Source: Phytoseiulus persimilis | Taxonomy: Eukaryota > Arthropoda > Arachnida > Mesostigmata > Phytoseiidae | Reading direction: 5' to 3' | Assembly: GCA_037576195.1 (NCBI GenBank) | Contig: CM075103.1 | Location: forward strand, 22,444,001 to 22,508,000 | DNA: 64,000 nt | Part shown: positions 11,332 to 21,507 of the stretch, piece after piece | Position numbering within the stretch: the first letter of the stretch is position 1 | Layout of the letters: each line of letters begins with the position of its first letter | Made by a program: the position numbers and the translations under genes | The notes under the pieces: generated by a model | Told to the model about the DNA's origin: nothing | What the model saw: the letters and a program-made list of their open reading frames with translations, nothing else | The model's database searches: none

Positions 11332-11850
11332 GGCTGACAGAAGGCAGAACATCCGTGTCCGTCTCCGAGTGGAGGGAAACCGAATTTCTGGCGATCTTGT
11401 CGGGAGTCGGAGGAAATATTTGACCCCATCCTGATCGCGACGACTTGGACGAAGCTCGAAACCATCGATGCATATTCATACTCTCACATTTTCTCGGTGT
11501 CAGGCTGATAAGAACAGGGGGATGGGGGGTAAACAGCGTGTCAAGACAGTAAATGCGAATCAGTACAAACTTGGTGGTGATCGGTTCGGTGTTTTCCGAG
11601 TGAATCTGCCTCAACTAGACCATCGATTCTCTCTTCATTTCGAACTCTTCCTGAAGACGACGAAGATATTGCGGTAATTCCAATTTCATGTGTAGGATCT
11701 CGCGGGATACAGAAACATTCCGAACCGCAGCACTTCGAGACCCAGAATTTTCACCAGTGAGCTTGACGAACATGGTATATCCTTAATCGCACTCGTCTTC
11801 TCGAGCTCGTTGACGACATCTCTGCCGGAAAACACGCGATTCCGATAAAC
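11332..11850. other. Insert in LINE-B, right of the hAT-like element
   Basis: Continuation of the unknown insert. On the minus strand the frame is open from about 11614 into the hAT-like element; on the plus strand it is open up to 11434. Which strand, if either, was coding cannot be decided. No domain is recognised. Confidence 0.35.
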
Positions 11851-12420
11851 TTGAGAACAAACAGAGTATCGATGATCGAAAAAATCGAGCTCAAGAAAAG
11901 AAAACTCTATTCCTATCGACCGATCACGATATTACCGGTCCTATACCGAATATTCGCAAGAATCCTAGCGAATAGAATATCGCAATGGGCTGAAGACAAT
12001 AATCTGCTCGGAGAAAGGCAAAATGGATTCCGAGTGAATCGCGGAGGCGATGATAACATATCAGTCCTGAACACAGTCATCGAGATGTCCAGAAAAAACG
12101 ACACCCGAAAAATCTGCGTATTCTTCGACGCAACCAAAGCATTCGACCGAACAGACAGAAACCTCCTGGGGAGTATGCTGACCGAGATGGGGATGAATAT
12201 AAGCTGGATGAAGATGCTGCGAATGGAACGAAAATCACAGAAGGGGACCACACGTCAGAGTGGGTGGAAACAAGCTCTGGAATGAAACAAGGCTGCCCCT
12301 CTCCGGCACCCTACTTGTCCTATACATACAGGGCCTCGAAAACAGGCTCACACGAAGTGGAGCAGGCTTCGGAGTCCGAAGAAATGGCGATGGGATCTAA
12401 AGGATAATGGCTCCTTCAAC
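11851..12420 (+). pseudogene. LINE-B reverse transcriptase, right part
   Basis: A 144-codon frame followed by decayed sequence. It holds Y-S-Y-R-P-I-T-I-L-P-V-L-Y-R-I-F, the classical R-P-I block of non-LTR reverse transcriptases. Next come R-Q-N-G-F-R and then V-F-F-D-A-T-K-A-F-D-R, the first catalytic Asp block. The stop at 12285 falls before the G-x-x-Q-G block, of which a trace (M-K-Q-G-C) can be read in another frame just after it. No Y-A-D-D block is found before the sequence becomes unrelated at about 12420. Confidence 0.7.
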
Positions 12421-12425
12421 ATTCC

Positions 12426-12495
12426 AGGCCTTCTGGACAACCCTCACATAAAAGGAACCGTTTAGTCTGACTTGGGGTCTGTATCGGGAGAGGTG
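12426..12495. repeat. Direct repeat, right copy
   Basis: Partner of 9518-9590, in the same orientation. It shares the AAGGAACCGTTTAGTCTGAC core. Confidence 0.6.
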
Positions 12496-12499
12496 GCGC

Positions 12500-13180
12500 T
12501 CTTTGTGGAGAAACCAATAAAAATATCAGCCGCTGAAGGTCACAAGGATTCTAAGACGACGAGAAATAGCCTCTGACCACTCTCCCATGGAAGTAATTGT
12601 TCGGCGATGGCTCTCCGTTCCACAGCGGGCAACAGCGATAACAAGTTTCCGTCTGGGAGCTGAGAGAATTTTCCTCTGACAAGAGATGATTGATCAAATG
12701 TAAATCGAGGGAGTTTTTTGGAGGGATCAAACCTGCATTGTTCAGGGATTGATCGGAGTATCATCGACTTCCCTGGTCGAGCCAACCGAATCTATATTCT
12801 CATCTCCCGTCAAGCATGTGACCCTTCCTGAATTCCGAAACATCTACCTGCCTCGTTACGTCGAATGAAAGCTGACGTATGAGATCGTACAGCGATCTAG
12901 ACTCGTCCCACGAATCTTCCAGGAAATAGAGGGGTACCCAGTGACACTGCAAAGCTCCATGCTACAGCAAATCGACTCACACCGCCCGAGGTCCATCTGG
13001 GTTCCTCCGAAAGAATCGCGGAACAGACCTCATAATAATCAATCATGAGTCCATGACTGTCAACCTCTCGATTAAAGCGCGAACAAGCTCTGCGAATCCA
13101 TTTTCGTAGCGTTCCCGTGCTTCGAGAAGTCGCTCTCTTTTGTTAGCAAAAGTATGATACGGTTATAAAAGTATGATACA
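12500..13180. other. Unassigned stretch, short AAAAGTATGATAC duplication
   Basis: No gene is recognised. AAAAGTATGATAC is present twice at about 13147-13179, immediately left of the mariner remnant. Confidence 0.35.
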
Positions 13181-13184
13181 GGAT

Positions 13185-13625
13185 AAGAAGAGATCGATGA
13201 ACTGCGAATTCATCCAGAAGAGATTGCTACGACAATGCCGATCTTGTCTTCGTGGAATCGCTCATGATATGGGCCTGAACCGTGAATTAGTCAGACGAAT
13301 CGTGGAGAATGAGTTCCAACCCGAACCGTTCAAGTTCCGAGAAGCCTAACAGTGGACAGAAGAGAATAAGTCCACACGCCTCCTGAGATGCCCCGTTCTC
13401 GCATGGTGGGCCGCGAGTCTCGTCTGGAAGAGAACTCTTGCCAGCGATAGAAGCTTATCAACGATCGAGCGGATCACAATCGCCGGAATGACAGAATTCC
13501 GTCTTCTGAGGCCGCAGAGCACCCCTCTTCGTTCAACGCCGACAGAATCCACAGGCCGTTATGGTTTGGGCCGGGGCATGCGGCCATCCTGAATGAAATC
13601 AATAATCATCAGATCGCCTTTCCGG
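13185..13625 (+). pseudogene. mariner-like transposase remnant
   Basis: A frameshifted and stop-containing remnant of a Tc1/mariner-superfamily transposase. In order, one reads G-L-N-R-E-L-V-R-R-I-V-E-N (the second helix-turn-helix of the DNA-binding part), then F-R-E-A followed by a stop, W-T-E-E-N-K, R-L-L-R-C, then K-R-T-L-A-S-D with the first catalytic-Asp region decayed, and in another frame A-V-M-V-W-A-G-A-C-G. The last is the V-M-V-W-A-G signature of mariner transposases. The copy ends shortly after this signature, before the second and third catalytic residues, where a fragment of another repeat begins. Confidence 0.65.
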
Positions 13626-13720
13626 CCAAAGACCGGCTTCCTTTTGCGCGTCCAACGCGACCCCTACGAGTCCGATCGGATGGATATTGACGTTTTCACG
13701 ATGGCTTTTAGGGAGACCTC
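13626..13720. repeat. Fragment of a dispersed repeat
   Basis: The reverse complement of this segment, including the GCGTCCAACGCGACCCC and GAGTCCGATCGGATG parts, recurs at about 21245-21345 near the large satellite array. The element it belongs to is not identified. Confidence 0.6.
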
Positions 13721-13727
13721 GAAAAGA

Positions 13728-13790
13728 AAGGGTCTAGCCGTATAAGGTAGGGTTAGGTGCCCCACCTCGACCGATCTTCTTGAAGACGAC
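13728..13790. repeat. Dispersed GGGTTAGGTG-CCCACCTCGAC motif
   Basis: The motif pair GGTTAGGTG and CCCACCTCGAC followed by GATCTT is shared in the same orientation with 19362-19405, next to the SWIM-finger ORF. It may be the end of a transposon family. Confidence 0.45.
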
Positions 13791-13799
13791 AGGATCGTG

Positions 13800-15240
13800 T
13801 TCTCTATGTGGAAGAACGTATTCCGGAAGTTTTCAGCCTTTTCCGTTACCTAGATCCAAATCTATTAACATTAATTAAAAATAGTTCAATCAAATCCGCA
13901 TGGTCAAGAGCAAACTTATCATTCCCGAATTCTCCGATCGGAGGATTTGGAGCTGTACACCATCGATTGGCCGCGCTAATAAATCGTTCGCGTCAAATAC
14001 AAAAAAAGGTTCAGAAGTCCTGGAGGGCGCTAGCCACGCGAGTTTAGCCCGAGCGTCCACGAACGCCCCAAGTCTGCTCTGGACCCAGGGAGTGAGGCTC
14101 TTGTTCGCGAACGATGCAGCATTGGCTGAACTGAGAGTTCCTTCAGAGAGCACCGCCACCGAAGCCCTTATCATCAACAAACCCTTTAACTTCCAAGCCC
14201 CCCCCCCCCCCGAAAAAGCGGAGCGGTCGGATACCTCGGATGAAGTTCGGAAAGCTCTCGTGAGGAGCTTGGGCTCGCAGAGGATTCCAATATCAACCTT
14301 CATCGCTTTCCTCATGTTTTTTCTCGCTCGCAAAATAGCGTTGCAGACCGTTTCCCGACCCGAAGGCTGGATTCTTGCGACGTCGGAGATAGGATCTGTG
14401 TGTTCCCGACGCGCATCCCAACATCCGTGACTCCCCCGCAGTTTCCGACCGATGAAAGGCTGAGCCTGCTCATAGGAACTATGGCCAGAATTTCAGGAGT
14501 GTTGATGTCGTTCCATTTACGGAAGCGGCTGAGGTTTGCTCGGAGTGATCTGAATTGAAAACCGGTTTAGCGGTTCGCTGAGTTGAGGTCGTCGGAGAGC
14601 ATATCCTGTCTTGACTGCGGAAGAAATTCAATAACCCATCCTTCTGCCCGCGGCCCGTTAGGATGAAACAATGCTTTGCCATCAAAGATAGCTCAAGTCA
14701 ATACGACGGGAGTAAGGAGCTCCGCCGAGGGGCCGTGGAGGAGAGAAGGCGGGTTTCCCACAGCTCGTTCGGTGAAATGATGTTCCACCCATTTCGAAGA
14801 CGGGATCAGCGCGAGATGGACCAGGACGCACGTTATTTGCCGACCGCCTGCGCCTCATTCGGTTGTGACTCCGATGGAAACAAGAGTGCACTCCTCCCGT
14901 GCTCATCGTGGAATCACCAGATGGCCGGATCAGATAACGTTCGTTCGCCAACACCACAACCAGCCACTTCCTTCATTGAACCCACACATGTGACATCTGT
15001 TTCGATTGGGCTTAGACAATAGACTTTCAGCGTCGCCTTTCGGAAACTTCACTGAGACTCATGCAGAAATCTTAGGAGCGGAGTACTTGTGTCATGATTG
15101 GAAGCTAACGTTCGGACCAGTTCGCGCACCAGCCATCGCCAACCGCACCCTCTCAAAACGAGCTGGTCACGCCGCACTCTCTCTCCCTTCCCATCGATGC
15201 ACCAGTCAAAAATAAATACTCCGTTTTGATGTTCAAATGA
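13800..15240. other. Unassigned stretch with a C14 run
   Basis: A run of 14 cytosines lies at 14198-14211. Open frames of 100-176 codons overlap on both strands (13890-14430, 14663-15022) without recognisable domains or splice sites. This is the 3' flank of the cathepsin L gene. Confidence 0.35.
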
Positions 15241-15244
15241 CTGC

Positions 15245-15250
15245 TTTATT
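15245..15250 (-). promoter_or_regulatory. Polyadenylation signal AATAAA of the cathepsin L gene
   Basis: On the minus strand a perfect AATAAA begins about 12 bases after the cathepsin L stop codon. Confidence 0.75.
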
Positions 15251-15261
15251 GGTGAAAGGAA

Positions 15262-16382
<1,121 letters not shown>

Positions 16383-16486
16383 TCAACTCTGCTGTCAGTC
16401 GGATCGAATTGTACATCCCGGAAGAGCAGAATTAGAATTGGCTCGGAGCTCGACCGAGCTCAATTAGTATATCCAAGAACACTTAC

Positions 16487-16529
16487 CCTGACTTCAATGG
16501 CGCTCGTCCCATCCTTCACACATTTTATA
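16487..16529 (-). promoter_or_regulatory. TATA box and short leader exon of the cathepsin L gene
   Basis: On the minus strand TATAAAA (16529-16523) is followed about 30 bases later by a CCATTG initiator-like start near 16498. A GTAAGT donor begins at 16486. The leader exon would be only about a dozen bases long. The intron 16486-16320 ends in TTCCAG, directly at the ATG. The TATA box, donor and acceptor are seen; the exact transcription start is inferred. Confidence 0.65.
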
Positions 16530-16539
16530 CCGCTTCGTC

Positions 16540-17059
16540 GTGTCCTCTCCCCATGAATCCGCGGAATAATGGGACACACACGGATCTCGTTGACCTCACT
16601 CGAGCTGGATTATTCGGCTTCCATGCGTGATGACATTAGTTGCAACCTGGCTTAAGGAACGAAATCCTGGATACCGCAGGATCTTTCCGTAAAGCTACTT
16701 TATCTCAACCTCATACTGTCCGCTCCGTTTTCCAGGCTGTAACTAGGTGAACATCATATCAAAACTCAATCTTTTTATTCAAATGACGTCTTTCGACGTG
16801 ATGCATATGGCCGAGAATGCATCGATCGTCCAACCTTCGACTCTCAACCGTTCCGAGACCGTAAAAGCATGAGAATGTAACTTTACGGTGGGGGATGAGG
16901 GATGTTATGATGATGGTGATGATGATTGTACGAATTCCATCTTATTTCTCAAGGCCGCGCGGGGAGAGCTCCACACGCCGATGTTCCCCCGACGCAGCCC
17001 ACATGCCTACCGGGTGTCATAAAAATCGGCGTGGGACAGTCAGTGCGCACTTCGAGAGA
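16540..17059. other. Spacer upstream of the cathepsin L gene
   Basis: No gene is seen. A short GATGATGGT-type repeat lies at about 16904-16926. The stretch separates the cathepsin L promoter from LINE-C. Confidence 0.4.
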
Positions 17060-19313
17060 TACCTGAACAGCCTACTACAGAGAAGAGCTTCTTCTAGACT
17101 TCCTGGCCCTGCATGGAATGACCCAGCTCGTTACAGAGCCCACGCATAGGAGTGGTAACCTGCTGGATCTTGTTCTGACGAATGACCCTGATTTCGTGAC
17201 GCATCTTGATGTTTCTGCAGCACCTCTTCGTACTGACCACTCTATCGTAACGTTTCGCGTTCTCAGTCATTTCGATGAGGACACAGTTGTTACTCCGGCT
17301 CGGGATTTCAGCAATGCTGACTATGATTCGATTGTCGACCATCTCCTCACGATTCCCTGGGATTCCATTGCGGCAGATGCTGGTGATGATGTTGATGAGC
17401 TATATGTTAATTTCACTGATGTTCTGGGTGCGCTTTGCCGCACATTCGTTCCGCTCAAAAACCGGTCTCAAAGACGACACCGTCTTTCGGATCATATTTC
17501 TCGACTCATGGATGATCTCGCCAGCGCTCGCAGTGATGACATGTCGTCATCTATCAGTGGGGAGCTTAATAGACTTGTCATGCGCGACAGAAGACTTGCC
17601 GAGACAAGAGTTGCGTCTTCCGCCGATCCCAGGGATTTTTACCGTTACGCACGTAGTCGCTTGGGAGGGACACAGGGGGTCTCCGTCTTGAAAACACCGG
17701 ATGGAGGCATTCACTCTTCGCTTGTCACCATCGCCGGGCTACTGGTTGATCACGTTTCTTCGATGTTTGTGCGCGACGACGGTTCCCCTGTCCCGGATGG
17801 CTCTGTGATACCACCGACCGACTTGCTGGCTGACTTCGAATTGTATGAATTCTCAGTATACTGTGCACTTCGTGCGCTCGACGCGAAGCTCACGGTGACC
17901 CCGGATGGACTCCCGCCTCTGCTCTTCACTCGTGCAGCGTTAGGCCTTGCAAAACCTTTGCAGCTTGTCTTCAACGTATCCCTCCGTTCTGGGAAGATTC
18001 CCAGTGCATGGGAGCGTGCCTATCTTCAAGAATAAGGGGTCCAGAACCGACCCAAGCAACTATAGACCCATCTTCATCACGGTCGTCGCCAGCGAAGTCT
18101 TAGAGCGTTTGGTGGCAGATAGGATCCTTCGGCACTGTGAAGTGAACAGACTCCTCGATCTGCGCCAATTCGGCTTTCGTCCCACACGTTCTACCGATAT
18201 TCTTCTTGTCTCCACCATCAATGACTGGCTCTGTAGCTTTAACGATGGATCAGCTTGTACTGATGTTATATTCCTCGACTTTGGGGCCGCCTTTGATGTT
18301 GTCAATCATCGCTACCTGGTTCACAAGCTTCGAGCGTTCGGCATCTCGGAGAAGCTGTGTGCTTGGTTCGCATCTTTTCTCGAAGGTCGCTCGTTTTGCG
18401 TTCGGATTGGAGACGTTCTCTCCGATAGGCGCTCAGCTCCTTCTGGTGCCCCAGGGGAGCTGTGTGGGACCTCTGTTGTTCTTGCTGTATACTACCGACC
18501 TCAGGCATGCAATGGTGGACGGTGTTTCACACGCTGCTTCCGCTGACGACTTTCAGATCTTTGCAAATGTCTCACTTGAGCCAGGCTACCGTGCTCTTCA
18601 GGCCTCTCTATGTAACGTAGAGGAGTGGGCTAGGAGATGGAAATTTCAACTTTCGCCTGCTAAATCGGCTGTTCTGCACATACTTCATGGTGGACGCCAT
18701 GTTTACCGGATCTTTGGCGAGGAAATTCCTCATCTCAACTGTGTCCGAAACTTGAGCTATCTGATGTCAGAGGACCTCAAGCCGGAACGACACGTGCGTG
18801 ATGTGCTTGCCCGTGCTGGTGAAACTGCCAACTTCGTTCTGAGGGCATTCGAGTGTCGTATACCCTCTGTATATATTAAGGCTTATAAGACGCTTGTACT
18901 CCCAGTTCTTCTCTACGCGTCTCCAGCCTGGCGTCCGTGGCAGAGCAGAACAAACCGTTCTCTGGATTCCTTCCATCGCAATGTCCTCAAGCGGATTGCC
19001 TACAAATGTGATATTGATGCCCCTGAAATTCAGGTCGACACGATCTGCGAGCTGTTAGACGAGAAGTACATCCGACTGGCACAAAAGTTCCTCCGCAACC
19101 CCGATCTCGGTGCTATGTTCGTTAAGCGGGATACCAGAACTAGATCTGGTTTTACCTATGTCGTTCCTCGTGCGAGGAACAATACTGTGCAGTTTAGTTT
19201 TCGTTGGCGCCTTGCCAAAGCGCTCTCGGGACGTCTGGTGTGGTATCATACTTATTCCACATGCTTTATTATTTTTTAATAAACCTGTGTGTTGTACCAA
19301 AAAAAAATGGATT
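17060..19313 (+). mobile_element. LINE-C: 5'-truncated non-LTR retrotransposon
   Basis: The element begins inside the end of the endonuclease domain (L-L-D-F-L-A-L-H-G, then L-D-L-V-L-T-N-D and R-T-D-H-S-I-V). It carries the whole reverse transcriptase and C-terminal part and ends with an AATAAA motif (about 19278) and a short A-run (about 19300-19308). This is the usual form of a dead-on-arrival, 5'-truncated LINE copy. It belongs to the CR1/jockey group by the look of the reverse transcriptase, which is inference. Confidence 0.85.
17088..19279 (+). pseudogene. LINE-C ORF2 with two frameshifts
   Basis: Three overlapping frames join into one damaged ORF2. Frame one (to 18035) holds the endonuclease end and the reverse transcriptase start with T-P-D-G-L-P-P-L-L and I-P-S-A-W. 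Frame two (17947-18546) holds P-S-N-Y-R-P-I, Q-F-G-F-R-P-T-R-S-T and I-F-L-D-F-G-A-A-F-D, so the first catalytic Asp block is present. Frame three (ending 19279) holds V-P-Q-G-S-C-V-G-P-L-L-F and A-A-S-A-D-D-F, the catalytic Y-A-D-D box with Tyr replaced by Ser. After that comes a long C-terminal part with W-K-F-Q-L-S-P-A-K. The frame changes lie near 18030 and 18450. The copy is relatively young compared with LINE-A and LINE-B. Confidence 0.85.
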
Positions 19314-19361
19314 CAAGTGGATCAGAACATCATTCAGTCAGGGTATGGTTTTAAAACTGAC

Positions 19362-19405
19362 CAAAGGGTCCAGCCGGTTAGGTGGCCCACCTCGACGGAT
19401 CTTTC
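19362..19405. repeat. Dispersed GGTTAGGTGG-CCCACCTCGAC motif
   Basis: Partner of 13728-13790. Here it lies just beyond the 3' end of the SWIM-finger ORF and so may mark the end of that element. Confidence 0.45.
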
Positions 19406-19428
19406 TTTTTCTCCTTTATTTTCTCTCC

Positions 19429-19845
19429 CTAGGAATCCTCAACCCTCGAGATCGCTTTCTTCCGATTCTGTCTCGGGCCCGAAACGAGAAAGAGATTCGA
19501 GAGATCGGCCGCTGGTCGCCGAATCGGGAGCTGGTACCCAGCCAGAGCTAGGTAGTACACGGCAGCAGCCACGTGGGCACAGCACCCTACGGTCCGATTA
19601 CCATTTGGGCATTCGCACCAGTAGGCCGAAATCCCTCTGAGATCGTTCTGGCAAGGCACGTATCGGATGAACACTTGCAAGGGATTGACGAAGACGGTTC
19701 GCCGTTTAGACAACAGCTGGAATCTCATACGGTGACCAGTAGAGGGCATTCCGAGCTGACAGACAGCGAAGTGAAATGATGTGTCGACAGAATCGAAACC
19801 ACTCAGACGATCCGAGTGGAATCTGTGTTCACTTTTCTCTGACAA
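19429..19845 (-). pseudogene. SWIM zinc-finger C-terminal part of a transposon protein
   Basis: A 138-codon minus-strand frame. Its middle holds Y-W-C-E-C-P-N-G-N-R-T-V-G-C-C-A-H-V, which fits the SWIM zinc finger (C-x-C, then C-x-H). It is followed by A-A-V-Y-Y-L-A and a D-L-S-N-L-F tail. SWIM fingers with a T-V-G-C-C-A-H core occur near the C-terminal end of transposase-related ORFs in many invertebrates (established knowledge; the exact superfamily is not certain to me). The N-terminal part with a catalytic domain is missing upstream, so this is a 5'-truncated copy rather than a host gene. Confidence 0.6.
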
Positions 19846-19849
19846 TGAG

Positions 19850-20259
19850 TCAACCTGGTTCTGAGGGAAACGAAAAGGTGAGGGCGCTCCGTCGCGATTC
19901 TTCTCGGGGTGCCCTTGACATTGTGAACCTGTCGATTACAGAGCGGGCATCGGTGCAGCATGGTGGGACCTGACTCGTTATTTGCGCGCACTCGTTCTCT
20001 TCTGTGACGAAAAACACGACCGATTCCCTTTTTAAACAGAATTCACGTTCATTCTCACTTGACTGCAGGGTAGATCTCTCAGTCAGAAGTTTTAATCAAC
20101 AACCTAGCAAAGACGGTCTCTTTTCAATCATTTCTTTCTCACAAGAACTCTTTCCAGAGTCTCTATTTGTAGTGCGCCACCTGGTTGGGGGTTCTGCCTA
20201 ACTCCGTGACAATACCTTGAAACACAGAATTGAATTCCAGGTTCTTTTCAATCACAATC
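19850..20259. other. Spacer, no feature recognised
   Basis: Short overlapping frames only. The stretch lies between the SWIM ORF and repeat copy A of the foldback-element arm. Confidence 0.35.
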
Positions 20260-20807
20260 ATGACGTGCGGGGATACCAGACGCACCCCTCAGAGCCGCGT
20301 GCGAGCCTGGGTGCTCTGAAGGGTGGACCATTTTGGAGGAAAAACTAAAAAAAATGCGTTTTTTTCACCAAAATGAGGTTATAACAGCGAATTGCCGAGA
20401 AAAAGTAATTGGTTTATCGACGGCATCAGCTAGCTCGAGAAATTGCGCGCATCCTCCGTTTTTTATCCGATGAAAAAAGTGCATTTCTCGAGGAGTTATG
20501 GGCATTTTTAAAAATCGGTCTAAACCTCCCTTACGAAGGGCCCGTTGAAAATTTTCCTCATGGGAAAAAAATGCGGAATCGCCCCAGCTTTCCGAACCTT
20601 CTCGCCGATTTTAGATCAATCCAGTCGTTTGGCCGGAATCGTGAATTTTCCTTTTTTTTTTCGATTTCGCCCCCTTTGGAGAGAGTTCGGGAGTTGGTTA
20701 TATGCTCGGAAGTTGCTCCTCTGGACTCAGAACTCGCTTGCGAAAATTCAGGAACATCGGTCCAGCCGTTCAAAAGTTATGATTTTCCGACAATCCCGAC
20801 CGCTGTG
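20260..20807 (+). repeat. Solo copy (A) of the foldback-element arm
   Basis: 548 bp, homologous over its whole length to 25806-26353 and, inverted, to the outer part of 24096-24893. It ends in CCGACCGCTGTG like the others. The inner 250 bp of the arm are missing. Open frames in it (for example 20409-20858) also appear in the other copies and are not genes. Confidence 0.8.
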
Positions 20808-20809
20808 CG

Positions 20810-21369
20810 TCGCCGCCACCGGCCGACTGTGAGAGGGAAGGCGTCTTGCTGTTCCTAACGGCGAGCAGATCGCGTTTCCCCGTTTCCGAGATTTTAGAGA
20901 AGACTTCCTCCAGAAATTCACACCGGTATCAATGAGTCTCAATCAAATCCTTCCGCCCTGTATCAGTCTTCGGAGAAAATATGTGGCTTGCTGTACGGTT
21001 CAGAGGTTACCTCTCGACCTGAGCGAGGAACGCGAGACCCGCTGCACCGCCATCCTTCAGGGTAGCTTTTTTAATCGGGAATTTTTGAGCCCGATCTTGT
21101 TTTTGCCATAACTTTTTGAGTTCTTGGAATATTTTCAGGTATCAAGGACTGATCGATGGACCGACCATATCAGGGCGGTTTCATTCTCGAATGGAGATGA
21201 TGAATATTGCGGTCAGGGAATGGTTCTGAGAATGGCAATTTTTTTTCCAAGGTCTTCCTGAAAGTCATCCAGGAAACGTCGATATGCATCCGATCGGACT
21301 CGTTGGGGTCGCGTTGGACGCGCAAAAGGAGGCAGGTCACTCGGAACCGAAAACTGATCGAAGTTATCT
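20810..21369. other. Spacer with a dispersed-repeat fragment
   Basis: About 21245-21345 is the inverted partner of 13626-13720. The rest shows no recognisable feature. Confidence 0.45.
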
Positions 21370-21394
21370 CATTTCCTCGAGAAATGGTAAGCGA

Positions 21395-21507
21395 TCGTAT
21401 CAAGAACCAGCCGGCCTTTGGCCGACTGGAGTCGGTTGGACGGCGCTCCCTGCCATCGAGGCACTTTTCTCTCCCTTCACTGGTTCAGCATTCTGATTTT
21501 GAAAAAA
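21395..21507. repeat. Left flank shared by both satellite arrays
   Basis: The stretch with CCGGCCTTTGGCCGACTGGA recurs inverted at about 31400-31500, next to the second array (there CCAGTCGGCCAAAGACCGG). In both places a GGTTCAGCATT- or AATCAGCAT-like segment leads into the first satellite unit. The flank is therefore part of the repeat family, not unique DNA. Confidence 0.7.

Noticed and set aside
20409-20858. 149-codon ORF as a gene
   Set aside because: The same frame recurs in arms B and C of the foldback element, so it is repeat sequence.
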